Below are positions 37,641 to 47,389 of a stretch of DNA of 64,000 nucleotides, one piece after another. Every line of letters starts with the position of its first letter. Position 1 is the first letter of the stretch. Source of the stretch: Gordonia mangrovi. Its GTDB lineage: Bacteria; Actinomycetota; Actinomycetes; Mycobacteriales; Mycobacteriaceae. The notes beneath the pieces are model-generated. The model saw only the letters and a list, made by a program, of their open reading frames with translations, did not search any database and was not told the origin of the DNA. The stretch spans positions 1,736,001-1,800,000 of the forward strand of contig NZ_CP102850.1 of NCBI RefSeq assembly GCF_024734075.1. Direction: 5' to 3'. The position numbers and the translations under genes are program-made.

Positions 37641-38469
37641 GTGTCGCCTCTGCGGTCGCTCGCCTGCCGTCGTCGGCACCACCGAACAGCAACCCCGACA
37701 GATGATCGTGGATCTCGTGGAACTCGGGGGTGCGCATCATCTCCGGCACTCGCGGTCGCGGCAGGTCGATGCGCACCATCTCCACGACCTTGCCGGGACG
37801 CGGACTCATCACCGCGACCACATCGGACAGGAACACGGCTTCGGCGATGCCGTGGGTGACCATCAGCGTGGTGGCCGGCTTCTCGGTCCAGATGCGCAGC
37901 AATTCGACGTTGAGTCGTTGCCGGGTCATGTCATCGAGCGCGCCGAACGGTTCGTCGAGCAGCAGCGCGGTCGGTTTGACCACCAGCGCGCGGGCGATCG
38001 AGACACGCTGGCGCATACCGCCGGACAGGGTGGCCGGCTTGGACTTCTCGAAACCCGCCAACCCGACGAGATCGATGAGGTCGGCCACCAGGTCGTCGTC
38101 GGCCGGCAGCCGGCCGACCTGCAGCGGCAACTTGATGTTGGCCTCCACCGACCGCCATGGCAACAGCGCCGAATCCTGGAAGGCGATGCCCAGCTCATGA
38201 TTGCGTTGCAGATCGGCCGGCGACTGGCCGTTCATCAACGCGGTCCCCGCAGTCGGCTCCTCGAGCCCCGCCAGTATCCGCAACACGGTCGACTTCCCGC
38301 AGCCCGACGGCCCGAGCAGCGACAGGAACGAGCCCTCGGGCGTCGCGATCGACACGTCATCGAGTGCGGTCACCGTCGACCTGCCACGCAGGGCCCGTGT
38401 CGAGAAGGTCTTCGTCAAGCCGGAGATGTCGATGCCGGTTCCCGGCGGCCGTGACGCGGCAGCACTCAT
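37633..38469 (-). CDS. ABC importer ATP-binding protein (NitT/TauT type)
   Basis: This 278-aa ATPase energises the importer. Walker A is 'GPSGCGKST', the Q-loop is '[12 protein letters not shown]', the signature is '[15 protein letters not shown]', Walker B is '[12 protein letters not shown]' and the H-loop is '[15 protein letters not shown]'. It is the first gene of the ATPase-permease-permease-binding protein operon and is divergent from the acyl-CoA synthetase gene, with 171 bp between them. Confidence 0.92.
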   Translation of the reverse strand: MSAAASRPPGTGIDISGLTKTFSTRALRGRSTVTALDDVSIATPEGSFLSLLGPSGCGKSTVLRILAGLEEPTAGTALMNGQSPADLQRNHELGIAFQDSALLPWRSVEANIKLPLQVGRLPADDDLVADLIDLVGLAGFEKSKPATLSGGMRQRVSIARALVVKPTALLLDEPFGALDDMTRQRLNVELLRIWTEKPATTLMVTHGIAEAVFLSDVVAVMSPRPGKVVEMVRIDLPRPRVPEMMRTPEFHEIHDHLSGLLFGGADDGRRATAEATRG

Positions 38470-38608
38470 GCAGCGTGACGTTAGGAGCCAGGTGTTGCTT
38501 GCTGATTACCGCCGAATTATCACTGGCCGCTCTCCGCGGCGGCCGTTCACAGGGGGAATCTGATCACACCGTTTGTCAGACCCCTTAGAGTGTCACCAGA
38601 GCACGTGG

Positions 38609-38619
38609 TGTGTAACACA
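38609..38619 (+). promoter_or_regulatory. Palindromic operator candidate upstream of the acyl-CoA synthetase
   Basis: TGTGTAACACA is a perfect 11-bp palindrome about a central base, 22 bp before the start codon, where a TetR-type repressor could sit. Confidence 0.35.
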
Positions 38620-38640
38620 GACAACGGGAGGCCGCCGAGC

Positions 38641-40278
38641 ATGGCATCGATCCGCGATCATCTTCAGACCTTGACCGACACGGTCGGCGCGGTGCGCGTC
38701 CTGCAACGCTCCGGCGCCCTCGACCTCACCAAACCGCGTGAGCTGGCGACCGCGGTCAAACGCAGTAAGACGCTCGGTGCGCCCGCGACCATCGTGCTGC
38801 ACGGCGCGGAAGAGCATCCCGATGCGCCGGCACTCACCGACGAACGCGGAACGCTGACCTTCGGCGAACTCAACGACAACGCGAAGGCGCTGGCCAACGA
38901 GTTGCTCGCGATCGGGGTCACCCCGGGCAGCGTCATCGGTGTGCTCGCCCGCGATCACCGTGGACTGCTCACCGTGCTGGCCGCTGCGGGCTTCGCGGGT
39001 GTGCGGTTGGCGATGATGAACACCGGCTTCGGCAAGACCCAGTTCGCGGAGGTCGCCGAACGCGAGAAGGTGCAGGTGATGTTCTACGACGAGGAGTTCA
39101 TCGACCTGCTCGACGGCCTGCCCGACAGTCTTACGCGCTACCTGACCTGGGTCGACGACGACCGGCCCGTCCCGGAGGGCGTCCGCACGCTCGACGAGGT
39201 GATCGCCGACGGTGACACCAGCCTGCCGCCGGAGCCGAAAGAGGTGGGCGGTCTGGTCATCCTGACCAGTGGCACCACCGGCCTGCCGAAGGGCGCCCAG
39301 CGCGGGCGGTTCTCACCGTTCACGAGTGCGCTGTTGCTCGATCGCATCCCGATCCCGCAGAACGGCGCCGCGGTGATCGTGTCGCCGATTTTCCATTCCA
39401 CCGGTTTCGCGGTGTGGGGTGTGGCGACCGCGCTCGGCAACAAGACCGTCGTCATGCGTCGCTTCGACGCGGAGAAGACCCTGGCGGCCATCGCCGACAA
39501 CCGGGCCGAGGTGCTGGTGGCGGTACCGACGATGCTGCACCGGATGGTGGCGCTCGGACCCGACGTCATCAAGTCCTACGACCTCTCCTCACTCAAGATC
39601 ATCGTTCTCGCCGGTTCCGCGCTGTCGCCGACCCTGTCGGAGGCCGTGCAGGACGCGTTCGGCGATGTCCTCTACAACATGTACGGCTCCACCGAGGTCG
39701 CCATCGCATCGGTGGCAACGCCCAGCGAGCTCCGGCAGGCGCCGGGGACCGTGGGTCGTGCGCCGGTGAGCAGCCACCTCGCGTTGTACGACGACAACGA
39801 TCAGCGGATCACCGCGTCCAACGTGCGCGGCCGACTGTTCGTGAAGAACGGTGCGCCGTTCGAGGGCTACACCGACGGACGCAACAAGCAGGTCATCGAC
39901 GGCTACATGTCGACCGGCGACATGGCGCGGTTCGACGACAACGGCCTCATGTTCATCGAGGGCCGCGACGACGACATGATCGTGTCCGGCGGCGAGAACG
40001 TCTACCCCCTCGAGGTGGAGAACCTGCTCGCCGAACATCCGGACGTCGCCGACGTCGCGGTGGTCGGGGTCGAGGACGACGAGTTCGGAACGCGGTTGCG
40101 CGCGTTCGTCGTTCGTGCCGAGGGAGCCGACCCGCAGATCGACGACCTGAAGTTGCACGTGAAGTCGAACCTGGCGCGCTACAAGGTGCCCCGCGACGTG
40201 GTCTTCATCGAAGACCTCCCACGCAACGCCACCGGCAAACTGGTCCGCCGGAAACTGCCGACGGGCCCGCTCACCTGA
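38641..40278 (+). CDS. Fatty acyl-CoA synthetase (FadD-like AMP-binding enzyme)
   Basis: This 545-aa ANL-superfamily ligase activates a carboxylic acid with ATP and joins it to CoA. The phosphate-binding loop is 'ILTSGTTGLPKGAQ' near residue 207, 'MYGSTEVAIAS' is near 348, 'YMSTGDMARFDDNG' and 'GRDDDMIVSGGENVYPLEVE' form the hinge region, and the C-terminal catalytic Lys is in 'LPRNATGKLVRR'. The substrate is unknown, probably a medium- or long-chain fatty acid or similar. It is monocistronic. A GGGAGG motif lies 10 bp before the ATG. Confidence 0.9.
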   Translation: MASIRDHLQTLTDTVGAVRVLQRSGALDLTKPRELATAVKRSKTLGAPATIVLHGAEEHPDAPALTDERGTLTFGELNDNAKALANELLAIGVTPGSVIGVLARDHRGLLTVLAAAGFAGVRLAMMNTGFGKTQFAEVAEREKVQVMFYDEEFIDLLDGLPDSLTRYLTWVDDDRPVPEGVRTLDEVIADGDTSLPPEPKEVGGLVILTSGTTGLPKGAQRGRFSPFTSALLLDRIPIPQNGAAVIVSPIFHSTGFAVWGVATALGNKTVVMRRFDAEKTLAAIADNRAEVLVAVPTMLHRMVALGPDVIKSYDLSSLKIIVLAGSALSPTLSEAVQDAFGDVLYNMYGSTEVAIASVATPSELRQAPGTVGRAPVSSHLALYDDNDQRITASNVRGRLFVKNGAPFEGYTDGRNKQVIDGYMSTGDMARFDDNGLMFIEGRDDDMIVSGGENVYPLEVENLLAEHPDVADVAVVGVEDDEFGTRLRAFVVRAEGADPQIDDLKLHVKSNLARYKVPRDVVFIEDLPRNATGKLVRRKLPTGPLT

Positions 40279-40318
40279 GTAGAGCGCCTGCCGGGCGCCC
40301 CGGCGTCAGCAACCGGTG

Positions 40319-41641
40319 TCAGCGGCCGGCGCCCACGCGGCGCCGGTCGTTCATCGCCAGCCCGATGGTGGCCACCATCGCGTCGACGGCGAACTTGGGT
40401 TTGACGTTGACGTCGAGGGCGGTCCGACAGTCCAACACGGCCTCCACGCAGCGCAGCAACTGCTCGGGCGCGGCGTAACCGGCCATCGGCATCGCGATGT
40501 CGTCTGTCTTGTCGGGGTGCATCGCGGCCACCTGCGCACCCACCGAGATCACCAGCGCATCCCGGAACAACGCCGCCAGGTCCACCAGCGCACGGTCGAG
40601 CATGTCGCGTTGCACCCGCGTGGCGCGCGACTTCTGCCGCTTCTCCAGTTCCTTGAGCGCCCCGGCGGTGCCGCGCGGCGGCCGGGCCGTGCCCTTGCCG
40701 GTGCCACCGGCGCCGAGCGCGGTCTTCATCTCCTCGGTTTCGGATTCGTTGAGCTCGGCGCTGATCGCCTTGGCCGCGTCCTCGGCCGAGCGCACCAGCG
40801 CCTCGGCCGCCGCATACGCGGTCGAATCCCGGGTGGCGGCCCGAGCCAGACCCAGCGCCTTCTCCCGCTGTACGCGCGCCTCGTCGTCGGTGGCCAGCCG
40901 CTTGGCGCGGCCCACATGGCCGCCGCACACCCCTGCCGCCCACGCGGCGCGCTGCGGATCGATGCCGTCGCGGTCGATCAGCACCCGCTCGATGTCGGCG
41001 ACGGCCGGGGTGCCCAGCGCGACATGTCGGCACCGTGAGCGCAGCGTCACCGAGATGTCGTCGGGGTCGACCGACGGAGCGCAGAGCAGGAACACCGTCC
41101 GCGACGGCGGCTCCTCGACTGCTTTCAGCAATGCGTTGGCGGCTTGCTCGGTGAGTCGGTCGGCATCCTCGACGATGACGATCTGCCAGCGCCCGGTCCC
41201 AGGCCGGCGTGCGGCCGCCTGGACCACGTCACGAGCCTCCAGCACCGACAGGCTCAGCCCTTGCGGGACCACGTGGCGCACATCGGCATGGGTCTGCGCC
41301 ATCACCGTCACGCACGCGCGGCACTCGCCGCAGCCGACCTCGCCACCATCGGACGACTGACCATCAGGCGATTGACACTGCAGGGCCGCGGCGAAGCAGG
41401 TCGCAGCCACCGAGCGCCCGCTACCGGGCGGGCCGGTGAACAGCCACGCATGAGTCATCGAGGCCCGCACGGCCCCGGCCAGCGTGTCACCGTCCGGGTC
41501 GTCGGGCGGCGCGAACATGGACATCGCCCCGGCGTCGCCCTCGTCGAGACGTGCTGCGACCGCCCGCGCCGCCCGGGCCGCCGACCGCAGTTCCTCGGCA
41601 ATCGCCGCCTGGCCGATCATCCGATCGAAGACATTTGTCAC
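40319..41641 (-). CDS. holB: DNA polymerase III subunit delta' (clamp-loader)
   Basis: This 440-aa AAA+ protein is of the clamp loader. It begins 'VFDRMIGQAAIAEELRSAAR'. Its P-loop is degenerate ('GPPGSGRSVAATCF', Arg instead of the usual Lys), as commonly seen in delta' subunits. A CxxC zinc module is 'GCGECRACVTVM', and the SRC motif is in 'LRSRCRHVAL'. The GTG at 41641 is set by a TACGCT -10 six bases upstream; the longer frame to 41704 is not conserved. It is divergent from the adenylate cyclase gene, as in M. tuberculosis Rv3644c/Rv3645. Confidence 0.92.
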   Translation of the reverse strand: MTNVFDRMIGQAAIAEELRSAARAARAVAARLDEGDAGAMSMFAPPDDPDGDTLAGAVRASMTHAWLFTGPPGSGRSVAATCFAAALQCQSPDGQSSDGGEVGCGECRACVTVMAQTHADVRHVVPQGLSLSVLEARDVVQAAARRPGTGRWQIVIVEDADRLTEQAANALLKAVEEPPSRTVFLLCAPSVDPDDISVTLRSRCRHVALGTPAVADIERVLIDRDGIDPQRAAWAAGVCGGHVGRAKRLATDDEARVQREKALGLARAATRDSTAYAAAEALVRSAEDAAKAISAELNESETEEMKTALGAGGTGKGTARPPRGTAGALKELEKRQKSRATRVQRDMLDRALVDLAALFRDALVISVGAQVAAMHPDKTDDIAMPMAGYAAPEQLLRCVEAVLDCRTALDVNVKPKFAVDAMVATIGLAMNDRRRVGAGR

Positions 41642-41647
41642 AGTGCC

Positions 41648-41653
41648 AGCGTA
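41648..41653 (-). promoter_or_regulatory. -10 of leaderless holB promoter
   Basis: TACGCT on the minus strand, GGCACT, then GTG. Confidence 0.5.
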
Positions 41654-41690
41654 ATGCGCAGTTCGGACACGTCCCACGGACCCGCGCGTG

Positions 41691-41719
41691 TTTAACAATT
41701 GCAAGCATCCCGCTACCTT
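41691..41719 (+). promoter_or_regulatory. Leaderless promoter of the adenylate cyclase
   Basis: -35 TTTAAC (41691-41696), 17-bp spacer, -10 TACCTT (41714-41719), six bases, then GTG at 41726. Confidence 0.6.
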
Positions 41720-41725
41720 TGAAGC

Positions 41726-43270
41726 GTGATCAAACGTCGGTCTCGGTGGTCAAAGGGCCTGCATCTGGCCCGTTGGCTGGTGCATACGCCGTGGCCGATC
41801 CTTGCGTTGGACATGCTGCGCGCCAACGTCGTGGGCGCACTGTTCACCTTCGCGTTCCTGCGGTTCGGCATGCCGTTGGAGGACTCCTACAGCCTCGACG
41901 AGATCACCGCGCTCAACCAGGTGATCTTCGCGATCTACCTGGTGGTCGCGATGTTGGTGGGTGGATTCCTCAGCATCCAGCTGTCCTTACCCGTGTTGAT
42001 CTGGCACCGACGGCGCACCCGCCTCGACAACGCGAACGCGCGGCGCCGGGCGCTGAAGCTGCCGTATGTGCTGTCGGTGGTCAACCTCGGGCTGTGGACG
42101 GTCGGCGGCGTGCTGTTCACGATGGTGAACTTCTCCGTCTCGCACAAAAATGCGTTCATCGTGGCGATGGCCAGCGCGGTCGGCGCGCTGGTGACCTGTG
42201 TGCTCTCCTACCTGCAGGCCGAGAAGGTGTTGCGGCCGATCACCGTCGCGGCGATGGCCAACGAACCCGATGCGGCGGTCGCGCCGAGCGTCACCGCCCG
42301 CATCGCGGTGTTCTGGGTGGTGAGCGTCGTCGCTCCGCTCGCGGTGATCATCGGACTGATCATCCTGCAACGTCTGGGCTGGATCGAAACCGACCCGGAG
42401 GGTCTGCAGCGACCCATCCTGTGGATGTCGGGCGCGGCGCTGGCGTTCAGCGTCATCGCCATCGTCCGGGTGGTGGCGGCCATCAACGACCCGATCAAAC
42501 AGCTACGCAAGGCGCAGAGCGAGGTCTCGGCCGGCAATCTGAACGTCGCCGTCAAGATCTACGACGGCAGCGACCTGGGCCTGTTGCAGGCCGGCTTCAA
42601 CGACATGGTGTCGGATCTGCGGGAGCGGCAGGAACTGCGCAACCTGTTCGGCCGATACGTCGGCGAGGACGTCGCCCGCCGTGCCATCGAGACCGGTACC
42701 GAACTCGGCGGCGAGGAGCGGTACGTCGGGGTGCTGTTCGTGGACATCGTGGGTTCCACGCGCCTGGCCGTGAACCGGCCACCGCGGGAAGTGGTGAATC
42801 TGCTCAACGAGTTCTTCCGCGTGGTGGTCGCGGTGGTCGGCCGCCACGGCGGCTTCGTCAACAAGTTCCAGGGTGATGCGGCACTCGCCATCTTCGGTGC
42901 GCCGCTGGATCTCGACGACTTCGCCGGCCGCGCCCTGGCGTCGGCTCGTGAACTGCGCACCGAGCTGTACCGCACCCTGGGCGACACCGACATCGGCATC
43001 GGGGTGTCGGCGGGCAAGGCCATCGCCGGTCACATCGGCTCCGAGCAACGGCTGGAGTACACGGTGATCGGCGACCCGGTGAACGAGGCGGCCCGACTCA
43101 CCGAACTGGCCAAGGACGAACCGACACGCGTGCTCGGTTCCGCGCGTGCGGTGTTCCTCTCGTCGCAGGCCGAGGCCGAGCATTGGGATATCGGCGAGGG
43201 CGTCGAACTGCGCGGACGCGGTATCGAGACGCTGCTTGCGCGGCCGATGCTCGAACCGACCGGCATCTGA
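41726..43270 (+). CDS. Membrane-bound class III adenylate cyclase (Rv3645-like)
   Basis: This 514-aa protein makes cAMP from ATP. Six membrane helices fill about residues 20-250. A HAMP linker ('INDPIKQLRKAQSEVSAGNL') follows, and the cyclase domain runs from about 315. Metal-binding Asp residues are in 'LFVDIVGSTRLA' and 'GDAALAIFG'. The adenine-specifying Lys is in 'FVNKFQGDA' and its Asp partner in 'YTVIGDPVNEAARL', which also supplies the transition-state Asn and Arg. All catalytic residues are present, so it should be active. cAMP would feed the CRP/GlxR sites seen near acs. It sits between holB and topA as in mycobacteria. Confidence 0.92.
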   Translation: MIKRRSRWSKGLHLARWLVHTPWPILALDMLRANVVGALFTFAFLRFGMPLEDSYSLDEITALNQVIFAIYLVVAMLVGGFLSIQLSLPVLIWHRRRTRLDNANARRRALKLPYVLSVVNLGLWTVGGVLFTMVNFSVSHKNAFIVAMASAVGALVTCVLSYLQAEKVLRPITVAAMANEPDAAVAPSVTARIAVFWVVSVVAPLAVIIGLIILQRLGWIETDPEGLQRPILWMSGAALAFSVIAIVRVVAAINDPIKQLRKAQSEVSAGNLNVAVKIYDGSDLGLLQAGFNDMVSDLRERQELRNLFGRYVGEDVARRAIETGTELGGEERYVGVLFVDIVGSTRLAVNRPPREVVNLLNEFFRVVVAVVGRHGGFVNKFQGDAALAIFGAPLDLDDFAGRALASARELRTELYRTLGDTDIGIGVSAGKAIAGHIGSEQRLEYTVIGDPVNEAARLTELAKDEPTRVLGSARAVFLSSQAEAEHWDIGEGVELRGRGIETLLARPMLEPTGI

Positions 43271-43311
43271 GGGTCACGGCGGTGGGTTCATGTGGGATGC
43301 GTGGTCTCGAT

Positions 43312-43430
43312 ACGTTCCTCGCCTAGCGGCTCGGACCTACTCGACCACCGACTGGTTGCGCCACTCCACCCCGCTGATCGAGTGGCGGGCGAGCCGCTAG
43401 GCGAGCAGGCGTATCGAGATCAGTCGGCGG
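43312..43430. repeat. Inverted repeat between convergent genes, family III (copy 2)
   Basis: The left arm has TCTCGATACG, then CTCGCCTAGCGGCTCG. The right arm carries CGAGCCGCTAGGCGAG, then CGTATCGAGA. It is related in sequence to the block at 12929-13066 and, like it, sits between two convergent stops (adenylate cyclase and topA). A probable bidirectional terminator. Confidence 0.75.
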
Positions 43431-46422
43431 TCTTCTTCGCCGTGCTCTTCTTTGCCGCGGTCTTTTTCGCGGTCGTCTTCTTGGCGGCGGTCTTCTTGGC
43501 CGCTGCCTTCTTGGCCGGGGCCTTCTTGGCGGCCTTCTTCGTCGCCTTCTTGGCCGGGCCACGGGCGCGACGGTCCGCCAGCAGTTCCATCGCCCGTTCC
43601 GGGGTGATGGTGGCGACCTCGTCGCCCTTGCGCAGGCTGGCGTTGGTCTCACCGTCGGTCACATACGGCCCGAACCGGCCGTCCTTGATCACCATCGGCT
43701 TGTCGGAGACCTGATCGTTCTTCCCCAGCTCGCGCAGCGGCGGAGCGGCCGCCTGCCGACCGCGTCGCTTGGGTTCGGAGTAGATCTTGAGGGCTTCCTC
43801 GAGGGTGATGCCGAAGATCTGGTCTTCGCTGGTCAGCGACCGAGAGTCGGTCCCCTTCTTGAGGTAGGGGCCGTAGCGGCCGTTCTGCGCGGTGATCTCG
43901 TCTCCGGACTCCGGGTCCGTGCCGACCACCCGCGGCAGCGACAGCAGTTTGAGCGCGTCCTCGAGGGTCACCGTCGAGATGTCCATCGACTTGAACAGCG
44001 ACCCGGTGCGCGGCTTGGGCCCGGCCTTCTTCGCTGCCTTCTTGGCCGTCTTCTTGGCGGTCTTGGCCGCCGTCTTGGTGGCTCCTCCCAACGTGTCGTC
44101 GAGCGGCACGACCTCCCCGTCACCATCGGTGGAGCCGCCGGCCCCACCATCGCGTGGCGTGGGGCCTGCCGGCACCGTGGCCGGGGCCTTGCCGTCGTCG
44201 TCATCGTCGTCGGACGGCAGGATCTCGGTCACGTACGGACCGAAGCGGCCTTCCTTGGCGACGATCTCGTTCCCGGTCAACGGGTCGTGGCCGAGCGAAC
44301 GGCCTTCCTGCGGAGTGGCGAACAGTTTCTCCGCCACCGCGAGGGTGAGTTCGTCGGGTGTGATGTCGGCGGGCAGGTTGGCGCGCTGCAGGTCGGGCTC
44401 GCTGTCCGGCCCGGCGACGTTGCGTTCGAGGTACGGCCCGTAGCGGCCCACCCGCACGAACACCGGGCGGCCGGCGTCGTCATCGAACAGCCGGATCGAG
44501 TTGACCTCGCGGGCGTCGATCTCCTCCAGATTGACGCCGACGAGCTTCTTGAGGCCACCGTATTTGGCCACCTCCGACTTCGCGGTCTCGCTCTCGGCGT
44601 CGGCGTCCCCGAAGTAGAAGTCGCTCAGCCAGCTCGTGCGGTCGGCCTGACCGGTCGCGATCTGATCGAGGTCGTCTTCCAGGGTGGCGGTGAAGTCGTA
44701 GTCGACCAGGCTCTGGAAATAGGCCTCCAAGAGGCCGACGACGGCGAACGCGATCCAGGAGGGCACCAGCGCGTTGCCCTTCTTCACCACATAGCCGCGG
44801 TCCTGGATGGTGCCGATGATCGACGCATAGGTCGACGGCCGACCGATGCCGAGTTCCTCGAGCACCTTGACCAGCGACGCCTCGGTGAAGCGGGCCGGCG
44901 GGTTCGTCGAGTGACCGTCGGCGTCGAGTTCGGTGGCGGTCAGCGCCTGCCCCTCGGTGAGGTTGGGCAGCCGGTTCTCGGCGTCATCGGCCTGACCGCC
45001 GGTCTGCTCGTCGACGGTCTCCACATAGGCCGACAGGAAGCCCGGGAAGGTGATGGTGCGGCCCGACGCGGCGAACGTGCAACGCTCACCGGAGGTGGCG
45101 GTGCCGCTGATCCGCAGGCTCATGGTGGTGCCCTTGGCGTCGGCCATCTGCGAGGCGACCGTGCGCTGCCAGATCAGTTCGTAGAGGCGGAACTCGTCGG
45201 CCTCGAGCTGTCCGCCGACCTGCCCCGGCGTCCGGAACGTCTCGCCGGCCGGCCGGATCGCCTCGTGGGCCTCCTGGGCGTTCTTGACCTTGCGGTTGTA
45301 CTGGCGTGGCGTCGGATGCACGAACGCGTCGCCGTAGAGCTCGCGGGCCTGACTTTGGGCGGCGTTGATGGCCGACTCGCTCAGCGAGGTCGAGTCGGTA
45401 CGCATGTAGGTGATGTAGCCGTTCTCGTAGAGCCGCTGTGCGATGCGCATGGTGCGGTCGGACGAGAAGCGCAGCTTGCGGCCGGCCTCCTGCTGCAGCG
45501 TGGAGGTCATGAACGGCGCATACGGCCGGCGCGTGTAGGGCTTCTCCTCCACCGACGAGACCGTCATGGCGGCGCCGTCGAGGGCGGTGGCCAGGGCGGT
45601 GGCGCGTTCGGAACCGAGCACCAGCACACCGTCGGACTTCTTGAGAGCGCCGCGGGCGTCGAAATCGCGGCCGGTCGCCACGCGCGCGTCGTCCACCGAC
45701 ACCAACCGCGAGGAGAACGTGCGCGGGGTCGACTCGCTGTCGGCGCCCACGTCCATGGTCGCGGCGATATCCCAGTACTCGGCGGAGACGAAGGCCATCC
45801 GCTCACGTTCGCGGTCGACGATGATGCGGGTCGCCACCGATTGCACGCGGCCCGCCGACAACTTCGGCATGACCTTCTTCCACAGCACCGGCGACACCTC
45901 GTAGCCGTAGAGCCGGTCGAGGATGCGGCGGGTCTCCTGCGCGTCGACGAGGTCGATGTCGAGGTCGCGGGGATTCTCGGCGGCGGCCTGGATCGCGGAT
46001 TCGGTGATCTCGTGGAACACCATCCGCTTGACCGGGATCTTCGGCTTGAGTGTCTCCAGCAGATGCCAGGCGATCGCCTCACCCTCGCGGTCACCGTCGG
46101 TGGCGAGGTAGAGCTCGTCGACGTCCTTCATCAGGGACTTGAGTTCGGTGACCGTGGACTTCTTGTCGGCGGACACCACGTAGAGCGGTTCGAAGTTGTC
46201 GTCGACATTGACGCCGAGGCGGGCCCAGGGCTGGCCCTTGTACTTGGCGGGGACGTCGGCGGCGCCGCGCGGCAGATCCCGGATGTGACCGCGGGAGGAC
46301 TCCACGACGTAGTTCGCTCCCAGGTATCCCGCGATCTTGCGGGCCTTTGTCGGCGACTCGACGATGACCAGTCGTCGGGTCGAGCTCCCTGTGGTGGGAG
46401 TTGCGGTGCTGGAATCGGCCAC
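43420..46422 (-). CDS. topA: DNA topoisomerase I (type IA)
   Basis: This 1000-aa enzyme relaxes negative supercoils. The Toprim domain begins 'RLVIVESPTKARKIAGYLG', with acidic triad residues in 'ATDGDREGEAIAWH'. The active-site Tyr is in 'YENGYITYMRTDSTSLSE'. The C-terminal half holds several repeated 'GRFGPYV' modules in place of zinc fingers. It ends in a lysine/alanine-rich basic tail (about 43429-43560), as in other actinobacterial TopA proteins, where it aids DNA binding. The GTG start is at 46422. The A/T-rich 46507-46516 upstream is the likely promoter. Confidence 0.96.
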   Translation of the reverse strand: MADSSTATPTTGSSTRRLVIVESPTKARKIAGYLGANYVVESSRGHIRDLPRGAADVPAKYKGQPWARLGVNVDDNFEPLYVVSADKKSTVTELKSLMKDVDELYLATDGDREGEAIAWHLLETLKPKIPVKRMVFHEITESAIQAAAENPRDLDIDLVDAQETRRILDRLYGYEVSPVLWKKVMPKLSAGRVQSVATRIIVDRERERMAFVSAEYWDIAATMDVGADSESTPRTFSSRLVSVDDARVATGRDFDARGALKKSDGVLVLGSERATALATALDGAAMTVSSVEEKPYTRRPYAPFMTSTLQQEAGRKLRFSSDRTMRIAQRLYENGYITYMRTDSTSLSESAINAAQSQARELYGDAFVHPTPRQYNRKVKNAQEAHEAIRPAGETFRTPGQVGGQLEADEFRLYELIWQRTVASQMADAKGTTMSLRISGTATSGERCTFAASGRTITFPGFLSAYVETVDEQTGGQADDAENRLPNLTEGQALTATELDADGHSTNPPARFTEASLVKVLEELGIGRPSTYASIIGTIQDRGYVVKKGNALVPSWIAFAVVGLLEAYFQSLVDYDFTATLEDDLDQIATGQADRTSWLSDFYFGDADAESETAKSEVAKYGGLKKLVGVNLEEIDAREVNSIRLFDDDAGRPVFVRVGRYGPYLERNVAGPDSEPDLQRANLPADITPDELTLAVAEKLFATPQEGRSLGHDPLTGNEIVAKEGRFGPYVTEILPSDDDDDDGKAPATVPAGPTPRDGGAGGSTDGDGEVVPLDDTLGGATKTAAKTAKKTAKKAAKKAGPKPRTGSLFKSMDISTVTLEDALKLLSLPRVVGTDPESGDEITAQNGRYGPYLKKGTDSRSLTSEDQIFGITLEEALKIYSEPKRRGRQAAAPPLRELGKNDQVSDKPMVIKDGRFGPYVTDGETNASLRKGDEVATITPERAMELLADRRARGPAKKATKKAAKKAPAKKAAAKKTAAKKTTAKKTAAKKSTAKKTAD

Positions 46423-46506
46423 CGGGCGTCCTTACTTCGCATTCGCTGATGTGTCGTTCGTGCCAACGGCCTCGTCACACACACGACACTCGATGAGGTT
46501 TGTACC

Positions 46507-46516
46507 TTATATATAG
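46507..46516 (-). promoter_or_regulatory. AT-rich promoter element of topA
   Basis: CTATATATAA on the minus strand stands out in this GC-rich sequence and can supply a -10. It leaves a leader of about 75-80 nt. The -35 is not clear. Confidence 0.4.
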
Positions 46517-46641
46517 CGTCGTCTGCACACTCGGATTCCCGTCGGCAAACTCCCAGTGTGGCAAATTGGCGCGCTGCGGCAGCATAACGCCTGGTCAGGC
46601 GGATCGACGATGAATTTTTCGGCGTCGGTGGGTCGTCGGTG

Positions 46642-47226
46642 TCACAGCCCGTCGACGTACGGCCAGTGTGCGGCCGCCTCGGGTACCGCGGGCGGCTCCC
46701 CGATGTACTCCAGCAGGTGACTCAGTCGCCGTTTACCGGCGACGCGCAGGGCGTGCGACAGCCCGCGACCGACGAGGGTGGGGGCCACTCCGACCCGCAT
46801 CAGCGCGGTTGCCAGCGCCGGATGGGTGTCGGGTGCGTGGGTATCGAGGCCCAACAGGAACCGGTCGCCGTCGCGTTCGCCGGCGGCGAGGGTCCACAGG
46901 CGCAACGCACGCGGAGAGGGCACCCAGCCGGCCGGCATCGCCTTCACCGCGCCCGAGGACCACCGGCGATGCAGGTCGTCGAGGTCGTGGGTGGGAGCGG
47001 TCCGCGCGATCGGATTGCCCTCCTCGGAGATGACGACCTCGGCCGGCACCCCGGTCGCCGACATCTCCTCGACGAGCGCGTCGGCCCGCCAACGCTGCGC
47101 CACCACGACCGAGATCCGCGTACCACCGTCGGAACGAACCGCCTGCCCGTGCGCGGCGAGCAGACCCGACAGGTCCTCGTACGCGGGCTGGTCGAGCTGC
47201 GCGGAGAAGAACGACAACTGGCCCAC
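46642..47226 (-). CDS. Conserved actinobacterial protein of unknown function (Rv3647c-like)
   Basis: This 194-aa soluble protein begins 'MGQLSFFSAQLDQPAYEDL' and has a basic, conserved-looking stretch near the C-terminus ('RGLSHALRVAGKRRLSHLLE'). I recognise it by position between topA and cspA (Rv3646c-Rv3647c-Rv3648c order) rather than by domain. No catalytic motif or membrane segment is seen. Constant linkage to topA in relatives hints at a nucleic-acid role, but this is inference. Confidence 0.8.
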   Translation of the reverse strand: MGQLSFFSAQLDQPAYEDLSGLLAAHGQAVRSDGGTRISVVVAQRWRADALVEEMSATGVPAEVVISEEGNPIARTAPTHDLDDLHRRWSSGAVKAMPAGWVPSPRALRLWTLAAGERDGDRFLLGLDTHAPDTHPALATALMRVGVAPTLVGRGLSHALRVAGKRRLSHLLEYIGEPPAVPEAAAHWPYVDGL

Positions 47227-47312
47227 ACACCGAGGTTACTTCCTCATCGGGTCCGCGCAGTGTCACGCGGCGCCTCGGACAGTCTCGTACAGCGGGGAAG
47301 GCCCACACAAGA

Positions 47313-47350
47313 GTCGCTCCCGGTCACCGTGGATGGTGACCGGGAGCGAC
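47313..47350 (-). terminator. Terminator hairpin between cspA and the Rv3647c-like gene
   Basis: GTCGCTCCCGGTCACC (47313-47328), six-base loop, and its perfect 16-bp complement (47335-47350). It lies 40 bp past the cspA stop on the minus strand. Strong stem, no U-run. Confidence 0.75.
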
Positions 47351-47389
47351 TTCGCTCAAGCTTGCTTCGCAGCTTGCAGGAGGCGACTC

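Noticed and set aside
38470..38640. TPP riboswitch upstream of the ThiY-like importer operon
   Set aside because: The conserved CTGAGA and ACCTGA-type elements of a TPP riboswitch are not present upstream of the ATPase gene.
44287..46449. 720-codon open frame on the plus strand opposite topA
   Set aside because: Antisense shadow of topA; no domain, and composition follows the complementary codons.
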